Shown here piece after piece: positions 22,583 to 31,390 of a stretch of DNA of 64,000 bases (position 1 is the first letter of the stretch; each line of letters opens with the position of its first letter). This stretch comes from Chaetoceros tenuissimus (Eukaryota; Bacillariophyta; Thalassiosirophyceae; Chaetocerotales; Chaetocerotaceae), in assembly GCA_021927905.1 (NCBI GenBank), contig BLLK01000029.1:310001-374000 (forward strand), read 5' to 3'. The notes beneath the pieces are model-generated. The model was not told where the DNA came from. It was given only the letters and a program-made list of their open reading frames with translations, and did not search any database. A program made the position numbers and the translations under genes.

Positions 22583-23075
22583 TTTATTTTGTTCAAATTT
22601 GTGAGCACTTAACACAAGTCAATGAGAGAATATCAAACGAAAAGGGGTTCTACACAAACAATATCGAAGCTTCCTTTACTACTCTTCACCTCAGGAGTTT
22701 TCATGTACCTTTCCCTAATTGTAACAACTTCTCTATCTCTGTATCTTTTTCACTTTTTATCTTTCATCTTTTCTCTATTGAACTAAACATTGAACATCAG
22801 AATCAGCTGATTGCCACAAGTACGTACTTACGTACCAAGGAACAAATGTGATAACATTCGCAGGTTATGAACACGAGTGTCGAATCGAATATCTTTCATT
22901 TTGATCAAGAAGTGCAAATGGAAGATCCGCATATCTCATGTTTGTATCATATATCTATATATATCATACATTATATATATATATATTATAGACAGGAGTG
23001 TCTACCGTGAAATTGATACATATTATAGTTATAAATTAATTATACTCATGATTATAATTTTGAAAAGAGTTTGCA
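22583..23075. promoter_or_regulatory. PAN2 promoter region with ACGT cluster and AT microsatellite
   Basis: 493 bp between the PAN2 start and the downstream end of the kinase gene. GTACGTACTTACGTAC at 22820-22836 holds three ACGT cores about 240 bp upstream of the PAN2 ATG. AT-dinucleotide runs occupy about 22945-22990. No gene seen. Confidence 0.4.
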
Positions 23076-24416
23076 CTAGAATGGTAAAGGCTCCAGTGAG
23101 TCTCCCAATCTTCTCAAATGTACAAATGCATCTGAGCCGTATCCGTCTAAAGATTCTATAGAAAGATCGCCACCAAAGTATCTAGCATAAGATTTACTGA
23201 TTGGCAGCCCATATCCCAAACCCGCAAGAGGGGCATGGACAGAGTGATCAACAAGTTCATCATCATTTCCATACATCAAGGCCTTTTGAATCTCAGGTTT
23301 CACTGTAGTAAAAAGATAGCTCCATATTTTCTTTCTGTTGCTTCTAGGAATTCCACCACCTTCATCTGATATCTTAATGACTATGTCTTCATTATTATGG
23401 CCATCAGCTATCACAACTTCTATTGGAGGCCACATGCGAGGGTCATTGCCATGATACTCTACTGTTGCTCGCATTGCATTTTTCAGTAACTCGAGAAGAA
23501 TGTAATGAAGTTGAGTAGGTATATAGGGGAAGGTTAAATCTAGCTTTCCTGATATAACAACCTCTGGAAAAGACCCAAACATATTTTCACACATGTAACT
23601 GGAATCCATCGCCGCCTTCTTCAGGATTCCATAGGGCGATGTATGCTGATCTATCAACCCAATGTATCCTTCCATTGTTGGCTCTCTCAATGCTAAATAT
23701 TGTCCAGCTAAAACTCTTATACCAATGCGACTCATATAGAACCTATCTAAAAATGCATGTGTATCATTCATGAGTTCAAATGCTTCTCCTTCAAGAGATG
23801 AAATTTCCTTATTTTTGAGCATCTGACGAAATTCAAAAGCACCCTTTGCCATTTGCACTAGCACTGAACTATGCCTTTCATAAAGTAGCTCTAATTTTCG
23901 TGCAAATAACGCTTCTCGTACTGGTGAATCTATTGTCGGTTCTTGAACTAAAGATAAAAAAGATGAAATGTAGATATCTTTAACAGCTTGAACCGAAGAC
24001 ATGTCTGATAAGTATGGAACATCATTTAAGTCCTTGATTCGTCGAGCCAATCTAATTGGTAATTCATGATGTATAAAATTTGCAACTTGCATTAAAACTT
24101 CAGGAGACGAGGAATATCTTGCCGATTTTGCTTCACCTCCATTTCTATCAAAGTTCTCCAGCAACTCCCCTCTTCCAGTTCGAAATAGTGTCTGCAATGA
24201 TACACTTGTTTGTGGTTTTAGAGAATATTCCTATGTTTCCAAGGTAGATGAGAAATCCTCTGATATACAGATCAAGTGCTATTGAAATGATTGTATGAAT
24301 AAACTTACATTCACTAAAATTGACACTTCCTCCGATAAACTGAGAGGGGTCGATGACGAATTAAAAAATCTTATAGGGAGACATCGTCGACATCTTTGTG
24401 TGCTTCTTATGAACAT
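23076..24416 (-). CDS. Mitochondrial protein kinase of the PDK/BCKDK family
   Basis: Two exons (24416-24309 and 24191-23076) join in phase to 407 aa. Residues 1-25 are rich in Arg, Phe and Ser without acids, a mitochondrial presequence. The family inactivates pyruvate dehydrogenase or branched-chain ketoacid dehydrogenase by serine phosphorylation of E1. An alpha-helical BCDHK/ADCK-type N-terminal domain spans about 45-200. The GHKL ATPase part shows the N-box LLELLKNAMRATVE, G1 ISDEGGGIPR, an ATP-lid segment WSYLFTT and G2 GLGYGLPISKSYARYFGG. The sequence fits PDK slightly better than BCKDK, but substrate choice is not certain. Upstream, the gene lies head-to-tail with eIF2B epsilon. Confidence 0.9.
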
Positions 24417-24855
24417 TGCTCAACAACGAGATCTCTGAAAAAAGAGAATGAGAAGGACAACAAATGATGGCTAAGAAGGTGGAAAAGATGAAGTGGGGTT
24501 GAGGTGTTATATTGCTCTATTTCTCTCTTTTTGGTAGATTGTGGATAATGACATATTCGGTGTGCGGGTGGTACTTTGCGAGCAGAGATTAATTTCGTCA
24601 AGAGTAGTATTATGCAATAGTATTAGTTTTTGTTTGTGTGTTTTGGTTGATTTACTATGCACACTCTAGTCTCTAATAGTCGTTTTGTGTGTGTTTTGAA
24701 CATGAATAATGAAGACCAGGAACCAATACCATAGGCCTTTTCTCACCGTTATTTGAGGGAATAACCGTAATTTCAATTGACAACATCTTCAAATTTGAAA
24801 TTTAAAGCGTATCGATGTATCGACATGATGAGCCGCGTAGTCTAGTTTATGTTGT
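24417..24855. promoter_or_regulatory. Kinase promoter region
   Basis: 439 bp between the PDK-type kinase start and the eIF2B epsilon stop. Alternating T-rich and purine-rich tracts; no repeat or gene recognised. Confidence 0.35.
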
Positions 24856-27237
24856 CTAATCTGAGTCACCATCAGACTCGCTTCCACTGGAACTACTATC
24901 GTCGTCACTATCATCATCACTATCTTCTTCAACCCACTCAATAAAGTCTTGAGTTTGCTGTTGCGTGAACAATTTCTTTCGTGGATTTTCATCATCAGCT
25001 TCGCTTGCACTCGCGGCCCATGCTAAAACAGCTTCATCGGAAATAATATCCTCAGTATGGAGGGTCTGGAGAACAAGTCGAAAAGAAGGCTCTTTGGATA
25101 AGACATCACCCACAACTCCACCGCTTATCGCTGCAGTCTCAATGGCCTTGATGAGACTTTTCTCCTCATCAACTGTATGGCATAGTTTCTCAAAAAGTTC
25201 TCCCCAATGTTTCAGCTCAGCTTTAAAAGATGTCACGAGACCTGCTGCGCCTGTGCCAGCTTTTAAATCAAGCCTTTCAAATATTGCAAGCATAGCTCCA
25301 GTCACACAATCTCCAAAGGAAGCGTTCTGACTAAATTTGTATGAATTCAATTCAATACGTAAATTCTCGATTGGCGTGGTGACTTCGTGCTCCAAGCAGA
25401 TGTTCTTAAGATCTTCAATAACATTGACACCTTCTTGTCTTCCAGTAATAAGTGTACCGTCTTCATCAAGATTCCAATCATCTTTAAAACCTCCTTCACT
25501 ATCATCTTCGCTTTTGTTGTCATCGGCCTCATCATCACTAAAACCATCTTCCTCCAACTGACTTTGCTTTCTTTGCGAGAAAACAGAGGTTGGGTCAAAT
25601 CCAATACTCTGAGCCTCGATGATGAGTTTAGTTCTTTTTTCCACATCCTCTTCATCATCTGAATCAACATCAGAATCTTCGTCAAAGACTTCAAAATCTT
25701 CGTAGTTTGCTTTCCACAATCTTCCTTTCCCATTGACTCCAAGTATTCCTGATTTGAGTACTGGTAATACTTTCTTCTTGTTTTCTTCGATACTATCATC
25801 GGAACTCTCGCTATTAGAACCGTCACTACTACTATCACTGGAGCTTGATGAATCGTCACCAAAGTCACTGAAATCATCATCGTCGTCTTTATCTTCAAAT
25901 ATAGTAATTCTTGAAAACTCCGGCAACTCTATATTTTCATCAATCACACATCCTCGTCCAATGACACAACCCTTTGGAATCACTGCTCCCTTTTTGATTA
26001 CACAATCATTACATAGAACAGCTTCGCAGATGGTTGCACCATCTTCAATGGTCACATTATCCCAGATGTGAGCATCTGTGATTGAAACACCATCTCCAAT
26101 GAGACAGCTGTTCCCAATTACAGTGCCATGAATACTGGTTTCATTGCCGACCTTGGAAAAGCTTCCAATCATTCCTGGTCCCTTCAATGACGTGCAGCGG
26201 CCTAATTTTTCTTTTCCTTTTTGTTCAACATACATCATATGACGTTGCATTTCATATCTGTAGATTTTGTCATAACCAGTAGGTTGATTATCAGGAACAA
26301 TTGGATAACACCATCTCTTCAACAAGTCTCTTGACACAGCATGATATGTCCGAAGATCATGGATACGTGCTGCATATTCATTCGACTTCAAAATACTTGC
26401 AAATATCTTGTTTTGTAGACCCTCCTCTTCTTCTGCAACAATGTTCGAAATAAATTTACTTATCTCCAAAAAGTCAAACTCGTCACTAAATCTTGCAAGG
26501 ACATCTGGGCTGCAAATATATATTCCTGTGTCAAGCAAATCATTTCTCAGTTCGATCTGCGCATTTGCTGCAAAGAAGGATGTGGGGATTTTTGTCGAAC
26601 TTGTATTTCCTGGATTAGAGTCATAGGATAGGATTCTGTTCCCCGCAGGAGATGCTGTGTTCAAAGCAATAAAAAGATCATCACTAACGCTTCTAATAGA
26701 AGAGGAATGAGATATGATCTCCCCATTCTGATCTTCTTCCACACCCCAACCTCCAACTTCTTTCATGAGGACTGTCATGATAGCTGTATTATCTTTTTTG
26801 TAGCGACGCTTGTGTTCCTCTATAGCCGGTACAATGTCTACATTAGTGATGACATCTCCGGTCATTAAGATGAATGGATCAGCTTGGGAATCACTTCTAA
26901 TCACATTCAATTTATCTAGATATCGGAGAGCATCTCCTGCATTTGTGACACTGGAATCCTTCACACATTTTACATTAATGGAAGATGTCCAATTAGATTT
27001 CTGAACGTATTCCTCAACAGTGTCCCCACTAGTCGCACAGAAAACAAAAAGTTCCTCTACTCCAGCACCAGCTAAAAATTCTATTCCATAGTCAAGTAAT
27101 GCAACATTGTTGAGCGGACATAGGACCTTTGGCGTTACCTTATCAAGAGTGATGGGCTGGAATGTGTTCAAGAAACTGTCAGCGAGCAAAACTGCTTGCA
27201 ACTTGGACTCGCGCTTGTTATCATCTCCTCCTCCCAT
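24856..27237 (-). CDS. EIF2B5: Translation initiation factor eIF2B, epsilon subunit
   Basis: Single exon, 793 aa from the ATG at 27237. The epsilon subunit is the catalytic GDP/GTP exchange subunit for eIF2. A sugar-nucleotide-transferase-like domain covers about 12-260 (LQAVLLADSF, LDKVTPKVLCPLNN). Left-handed beta-helix hexapeptide repeats run from about 330 to 460 (e.g. IGDGVSITDAHIWDNVTIED). A Ser/Asp-rich acidic linker lies at about 460-510 and a second acidic tract near 535-590. The C-terminal W2/eIF5C HEAT domain (about 620-780) ends with an aromatic/acidic segment DFIEWVEEDSDDD, typical of the eIF2-beta contact. The promoter is confined to roughly 150 bp by the retroelement inserted upstream. 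Confidence 0.92.
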   Translation of the reverse strand: MGGGDDNKRESKLQAVLLADSFLNTFQPITLDKVTPKVLCPLNNVALLDYGIEFLAGAGVEELFVFCATSGDTVEEYVQKSNWTSSINVKCVKDSSVTNAGDALRYLDKLNVIRSDSQADPFILMTGDVITNVDIVPAIEEHKRRYKKDNTAIMTVLMKEVGGWGVEEDQNGEIISHSSSIRSVSDDLFIALNTASPAGNRILSYDSNPGNTSSTKIPTSFFAANAQIELRNDLLDTGIYICSPDVLARFSDEFDFLEISKFISNIVAEEEEGLQNKIFASILKSNEYAARIHDLRTYHAVSRDLLKRWCYPIVPDNQPTGYDKIYRYEMQRHMMYVEQKGKEKLGRCTSLKGPGMIGSFSKVGNETSIHGTVIGNSCLIGDGVSITDAHIWDNVTIEDGATICEAVLCNDCVIKKGAVIPKGCVIGRGCVIDENIELPEFSRITIFEDKDDDDDFSDFGDDSSSSSDSSSDGSNSESSDDSIEENKKKVLPVLKSGILGVNGKGRLWKANYEDFEVFDEDSDVDSDDEEDVEKRTKLIIEAQSIGFDPTSVFSQRKQSQLEEDGFSDDEADDNKSEDDSEGGFKDDWNLDEDGTLITGRQEGVNVIEDLKNICLEHEVTTPIENLRIELNSYKFSQNASFGDCVTGAMLAIFERLDLKAGTGAAGLVTSFKAELKHWGELFEKLCHTVDEEKSLIKAIETAAISGGVVGDVLSKEPSFRLVLQTLHTEDIISDEAVLAWAASASEADDENPRKKLFTQQQTQDFIEWVEEDSDDDSDDDSSSSGSESDGDSD

Positions 27238-27388
27238 GATTCGACTTTTTCTACTCAGTTGCCTCTCAAATGTCTTTGCTATATAGATTGAGTTAGTGTA
27301 CACCTCTCTTTATGAACTAATTTCCATCACTTAGATTAGTAACCAGTGTACTCGGTACGTACGTAAAGTGTGTGGTGTGTGGCCAAAT
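27238..27388. promoter_or_regulatory. Short eIF2B epsilon upstream region bounded by a retroelement
   Basis: About 150 bp separate the eIF2B epsilon ATG from the retroelement end. It contains a GTACGTACGT palindrome at 27355-27365, like the motifs upstream of PAN2 and the YCII/EDR2-C pair. Confidence 0.4.
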
Positions 27389-27502
27389 ACTACGTTTCTC
27401 ACGCTAAGTAGGTTTTGGAGTGGCAAAAAAGCTGTGCATTTACTATGGCAAGCCACGCTTTTGCCAGTCCTTAACCAGCACGGGACTCTGGACGAGTTCC
27501 CG
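27389..27502 (-). repeat. Split direct repeat B2 of DIRS-order element
   Basis: Matches 27797-27924 from TACTACGTTTCTCACGCT through GAGTTCCCG; the inner copy has about 12 extra bases after the first 18. Confidence 0.8.
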
Positions 27503-27526
27503 TGGTGGTGGGGGCTGGGTGGGCGG

Positions 27527-27769
27527 GTGCCTTAAAAATCTACTATGTTAATTACCGGACTGAGCAAGAGAGTGCTTCTTATGTCGGGCTGAACTAGATG
27601 GAGATACTGAAGAATTATGTTCAATAGAAGAGTATCTCCATCTACTCCTGATGTTAGAGAGAACATGTAATTGATGGTAGTGTTCGCATATCGAGAAGGA
27701 GATCTTTAAGTCCGTTCAAGGCACAGAAGGGAAGGGAAGAGTGAGAAACGTGTGTCTCCATACTTGCCG
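27527..27769 (-). repeat. Split direct repeat A2 of DIRS-order element
   Basis: 243 bp, read as identical to 33497-33739, same orientation. Begins GTGCCTTAAAAATC and ends TACTTGCCG. Contains a short internal inverted pair around AGATGGAGATACT / AGTATCTCCATCT. Confidence 0.88.
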
Positions 27770-27796
27770 CGGTTGCCACCGCCGCCGTTTGGATCT

Positions 27797-27924
27797 ACTA
27801 CGTTTCTCACGCTTACATGAATATCTAAGTAGGTTTTGGAGTGGCAAAAAAGCTGTGCATTTACTATGGCAAGCCACGCTTTTGCCAGTCCTTAACCAGC
27901 ACGGGACTCTGGACGAGTTCCCGA
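27797..27924 (-). repeat. Split direct repeat B1 of DIRS-order element
   Basis: Inner copy of the B repeat, directly downstream of the recombinase frame in element orientation. Confidence 0.8.
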
Positions 27925-28004
27925 TGCCGCCATAGGCCATTTCAGGGTGGGTACGGGTGGGTTTTGGCGAAGGAACAGAGCAACATGTGTGGAAGGAAAC
28001 AAGT

Positions 28005-29036
28005 TTAGAACATAGGTACAACTTGGTTAGGGATTAATGTGAAGTCACCAGACTGAAGCATTCTGGCGGAGTAATCTTTCATGAGGGCTTTTGATTGAAC
28101 ATGGAGATACCGGAGCATTTCATCGGAGCGCCAGCGACGGAGGAGTTGGATGATGCATGGATCAATGTCAGCAGTGAGTAGTGCATTTGCACCAGCTGCA
28201 CGAAGGCATCTAACTGATACATCTGTTGGGAGAAATCCTAGAGATGGTCCGATAAGTGCAACATGATGGCGGAGTGTAGTGGTGATCATGGAAGGCGTGA
28301 TTTTTGTTTGCTTGTTGTTGGTGTAGATAGTGGCTAGTGGTGTATCATTGGATGCATTGTGTTGACGAAGATGAAGGATACGTCTTGCCAGTGCTTTGAC
28401 AGGGCACAAGTAAGCATCTCCAGATCTTGCAAGACCTATGACTTCTCCTTCTACTCCATTTTTCTGTTTTTCAAATGTTAATGAAGCAAAAGTAGCAGCT
28501 TGAATTTGTGCTGCTGGTGCTGTGCGCAAATCCAAGCGTTGCTCACCAATGAACAATTGCACTGATTTGAAGTCAAACGGTTGGGTATCTGAGGCTGTGG
28601 CAGTATATTCACCGGGGCGCAGAAGATAGAAAAATGCAATAGTGATCATATCACTGATTCCAATCACTAAGTGATCTGTAGCTGCTTGTGCAATGAAAGA
28701 GATAGAGCGAATAACGCGAATTGGAACTGGTTTGACTCTGTTTGGAGGTGGGTCTTGTTTTTTCCAAGCAGATATCATTCGAGACAGACGAAAATCTATT
28801 TTTCCAAATGTATTTAGGCGTGGGTCTGGGGACCCCACACCTTGGAACGTTTGCCCAACGAACCGTAGGTAATCTTCAGCTGTTCGAGCGCGAACGGGTG
28901 CTCCTCCTGCAGCAAGCACTCCTTCTCGAACTCGTAAGGCGAAGACTTGTAAGATAGGTATGGGATTTTCGACGGTTTCAAGAAAGGGATCGATGGCCAT
29001 TTCAGAACAGAAGTTGGTCCATTGGATCCAGGCCAT
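28005..29036 (-). CDS. Retroelement tyrosine recombinase
   Basis: 343 aa. A phage-integrase-type catalytic domain: an Arg-containing LLRPGEYT segment near residue 138, a Lys-containing strand, a VRCLRAAGANALL segment holding the second Arg in its box, and a C-terminal WRSDEMLRYLHV with the Tyr. This replaces the DDE integrase in DIRS-order elements and is known to insert a circular DNA copy. It overlaps the end of the RT/RNase H frame by about 220 bp in another frame, a typical DIRS layout. Confidence 0.85.
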   Translation of the reverse strand: MAWIQWTNFCSEMAIDPFLETVENPIPILQVFALRVREGVLAAGGAPVRARTAEDYLRFVGQTFQGVGSPDPRLNTFGKIDFRLSRMISAWKKQDPPPNRVKPVPIRVIRSISFIAQAATDHLVIGISDMITIAFFYLLRPGEYTATASDTQPFDFKSVQLFIGEQRLDLRTAPAAQIQAATFASLTFEKQKNGVEGEVIGLARSGDAYLCPVKALARRILHLRQHNASNDTPLATIYTNNKQTKITPSMITTTLRHHVALIGPSLGFLPTDVSVRCLRAAGANALLTADIDPCIIQLLRRWRSDEMLRYLHVQSKALMKDYSARMLQSGDFTLIPNQVVPMF

Positions 29037-31390
29037 GTTAGTGGATTTGGCTCTACCAGTGCTGATTCCGGCTTTGACTGTTTCCTCTGCAGTGCGGAGA
29101 TCACAGCTGAAACGGTCTCTTGCTTCGGGTGATGCAGATTGAAAGAGGTTTTCTGTGGATAAGTGTGATTGAAATAAGTTAGAAATTGTTCATCAGTGAG
29201 AGAGAATAAGCGGCTTGTGTCATCAGCGATCTTGTTTGAGCAACCTGGAAGATAGTCGTGTCGAGCAACGTAACGGTGATATCTTTGATGGATACCAAAT
29301 AACCGTAATAAATAAGCTGGAACTTTATCAGTTGTTGTACTTCCTTTTCGCTGCCAAAACAGTGTAGCTAGATTATCAGTTTTGGATAAGACAGTTCTTT
29401 CACGGATGTCATACGCCTGAGCTAGTGCATCGAGGTGAAGCAAGCCACCTGCAAGTTCTAGATCAGAAATGGAAATTGTGCCCAGTGGATTTTTATCAGT
29501 GATAAGTTGCTGTGCAATATGTTCTGGCCATTTTACTCTCCAGACAAAAGGACCACGTGTATGACCATTTCTGATGGGTAAGTGATCGGATGGAAACCAG
29601 CCGCCTCCTGCTCCTTCACCTGAAGCGTCATGGTGGCCAACAGCACTTGCTAGTAGAGGCACAAGTTCAGCTATTCGTGTGGGACGAGATTCAATGTCAC
29701 GCAGTATCCATTTGAAGTCAGCAATTGCTGCATGTACCCCCTTTTTCAATGATAATCTACCACCTTTTCGTTGTAGGAGTGCATGTTGCATGTGACTGAA
29801 TAGATGACGTGCACCTGGAAGTGCTAAAGACATGGATCGAAGTTCACCTAAGACTTTGTGCCATTTTCGTATGCTAATCCGTTTCTGTGTTCTTGGGATG
29901 GATGCTAATATTTCTGCTAGGCGTTGTACTCGATGCTCAGGTAGAGAAATTGTTTGGTCTACAGTGTTGATGATCCAACCTAGTACAAGCTTTACAGTGG
30001 ACCAAGAGCAATCACCCTTTAAGAGTTTCTTGATGGACACTGGTTCTCTGCGTGAAGGCTTATCATTGGGAGAAAGGGGACGGAACACTTCATCTATTGC
30101 ATTCATGAGGATATTTCTGACTCTGTTTCTGTGATTCCGTCCTTGTGCAAGTCCAATGAAATCATCCACGAAGATATCAATGTATCCGAGCAACTCTTTG
30201 GAATAGGGCAGATGAGGATCACGTAGTAGATTTAGCATAGAAGAATAGGTCTTTTTCTTATGTGACGATGGTGAAAGAGAAGGTGATGATGATGAAGTGG
30301 GTTGCGAAGAATGCTGTGGTGCAGAAGGTGCAAGAGCATTGTCGTCAAGAGAAAATGATGATGATGAAGTGGGTTGCGAAGAATGCTGTGGTGCAGAAGG
30401 TGCAAGAGCATTGTCGTCTTGAATTTGTGCAAGATTTCCTAAGGGATGGGAAGGTATTTGGTCATGACTGTATTCGATTACGGAGTTGGCTACATCAGCA
30501 ATGGTTTCTGTAACAGTAGAGAAGATAGGTGGACTGTTTTTCCAACCCATGGGTAATACTAATGGGATGGCAACTAGAGGCTCCTCGTTGGGGAGTGTAG
30601 GAAATACTACTCCTAACTTTGGAGCATCATCAGGTGACAAGTCTACTCTGTAAAAAACATCACTGAGGTCTACCTTCATGAGATATACCGGTCCGAGCTC
30701 AGGATTTGCGAGGAGGATGTGCCGTAGGATTCTATCTAGGGCATGTCCGAATTGCATACTCTCAAGGGCAGCAAGGGGTAGTGTGTCAAGGTTCACCGCG
30801 TAGAAAGAGTAGTCACAAATCCAACGAGGACATCTTTCCCTTTGTGGCACTACACCAGGGGGAGATAAACGCAGCCCAGGTAGATCTTTAACTACTGAAT
30901 AAGGGAGGATTACCCATTGGTCCTTGCTTATCATGTCAATGAACTCCTCTTCGAGGAATTCCAGATATTCAAAACAAGACTTATGAGCTCCTCTCTTGAG
31001 GCTATGGTGGAGTTGCTTTCGTGACCAAGGCTTGGTAGAAAACTTTACTGGTGCTCCGTGCTTTCGGTAGTGTTGGAGTAAGCGCTTTGCTGGATGATTG
31101 ATATTCTTCATGGAACCAAGATCACTGACCGGCCGACGTTGTCTCACGAATTCTCTCCAGCCAAGGTTTTGTAAAAGTTGGACATCACGTTGGATCAACT
31201 TACCTAATTCCAGAGGCAACTCGGTGGTCCTTGATCTTTTGGTGAAGACTGGAGGAGGAAGAACGTTGGCTCTTTTGGTAGTTTGTTGAAGTGATGGCTC
31301 TAGAGTAGGTGAGGGAGGAATAGTAGTAGATGTACTTGGACTTATTTTACTACTGACTACTGGGTCCCTTATCTTCTCCTTGCCAACCAT
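28814..31390 (-). CDS. Retroelement reverse transcriptase / RNase H
   Basis: 858 aa. RT core at about 190-480 (RWICDYSFYAVN, LMKVDLSDVFYRV, the FVDDF catalytic motif) and RNase H at about 590-740 (HHDASGEGAGGGWF, DNLATLFW). A tandem pair of 24-residue Ser/Pro-rich units lies between the RT fingers/palm segments (about 325-372). Its ATG directly follows the stop codon of the gag-like frame. RT and RNase H order and divergence fit DIRS/Ngaro. Confidence 0.88.
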   Translation of the reverse strand: MVGKEKIRDPVVSSKISPSTSTTIPPSPTLEPSLQQTTKRANVLPPPVFTKRSRTTELPLELGKLIQRDVQLLQNLGWREFVRQRRPVSDLGSMKNINHPAKRLLQHYRKHGAPVKFSTKPWSRKQLHHSLKRGAHKSCFEYLEFLEEEFIDMISKDQWVILPYSVVKDLPGLRLSPPGVVPQRERCPRWICDYSFYAVNLDTLPLAALESMQFGHALDRILRHILLANPELGPVYLMKVDLSDVFYRVDLSPDDAPKLGVVFPTLPNEEPLVAIPLVLPMGWKNSPPIFSTVTETIADVANSVIEYSHDQIPSHPLGNLAQIQDDNALAPSAPQHSSQPTSSSSFSLDDNALAPSAPQHSSQPTSSSSPSLSPSSHKKKTYSSMLNLLRDPHLPYSKELLGYIDIFVDDFIGLAQGRNHRNRVRNILMNAIDEVFRPLSPNDKPSRREPVSIKKLLKGDCSWSTVKLVLGWIINTVDQTISLPEHRVQRLAEILASIPRTQKRISIRKWHKVLGELRSMSLALPGARHLFSHMQHALLQRKGGRLSLKKGVHAAIADFKWILRDIESRPTRIAELVPLLASAVGHHDASGEGAGGGWFPSDHLPIRNGHTRGPFVWRVKWPEHIAQQLITDKNPLGTISISDLELAGGLLHLDALAQAYDIRERTVLSKTDNLATLFWQRKGSTTTDKVPAYLLRLFGIHQRYHRYVARHDYLPGCSNKIADDTSRLFSLTDEQFLTYFNHTYPQKTSFNLHHPKQETVSAVISALQRKQSKPESALVEPNPLTWPGSNGPTSVLKWPSIPFLKPSKIPYLSYKSSPYEFEKECLLQEEHPFALEQLKITYGSLGKRSKVWGPQTHA

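Noticed and set aside
25347-25898. Long frame of 183 codons overlapping the eIF2B epsilon gene
   Set aside because: It is a same-strand frame over the acidic linker, whose Asp/Ser-rich codons leave a second frame open; no protein features.
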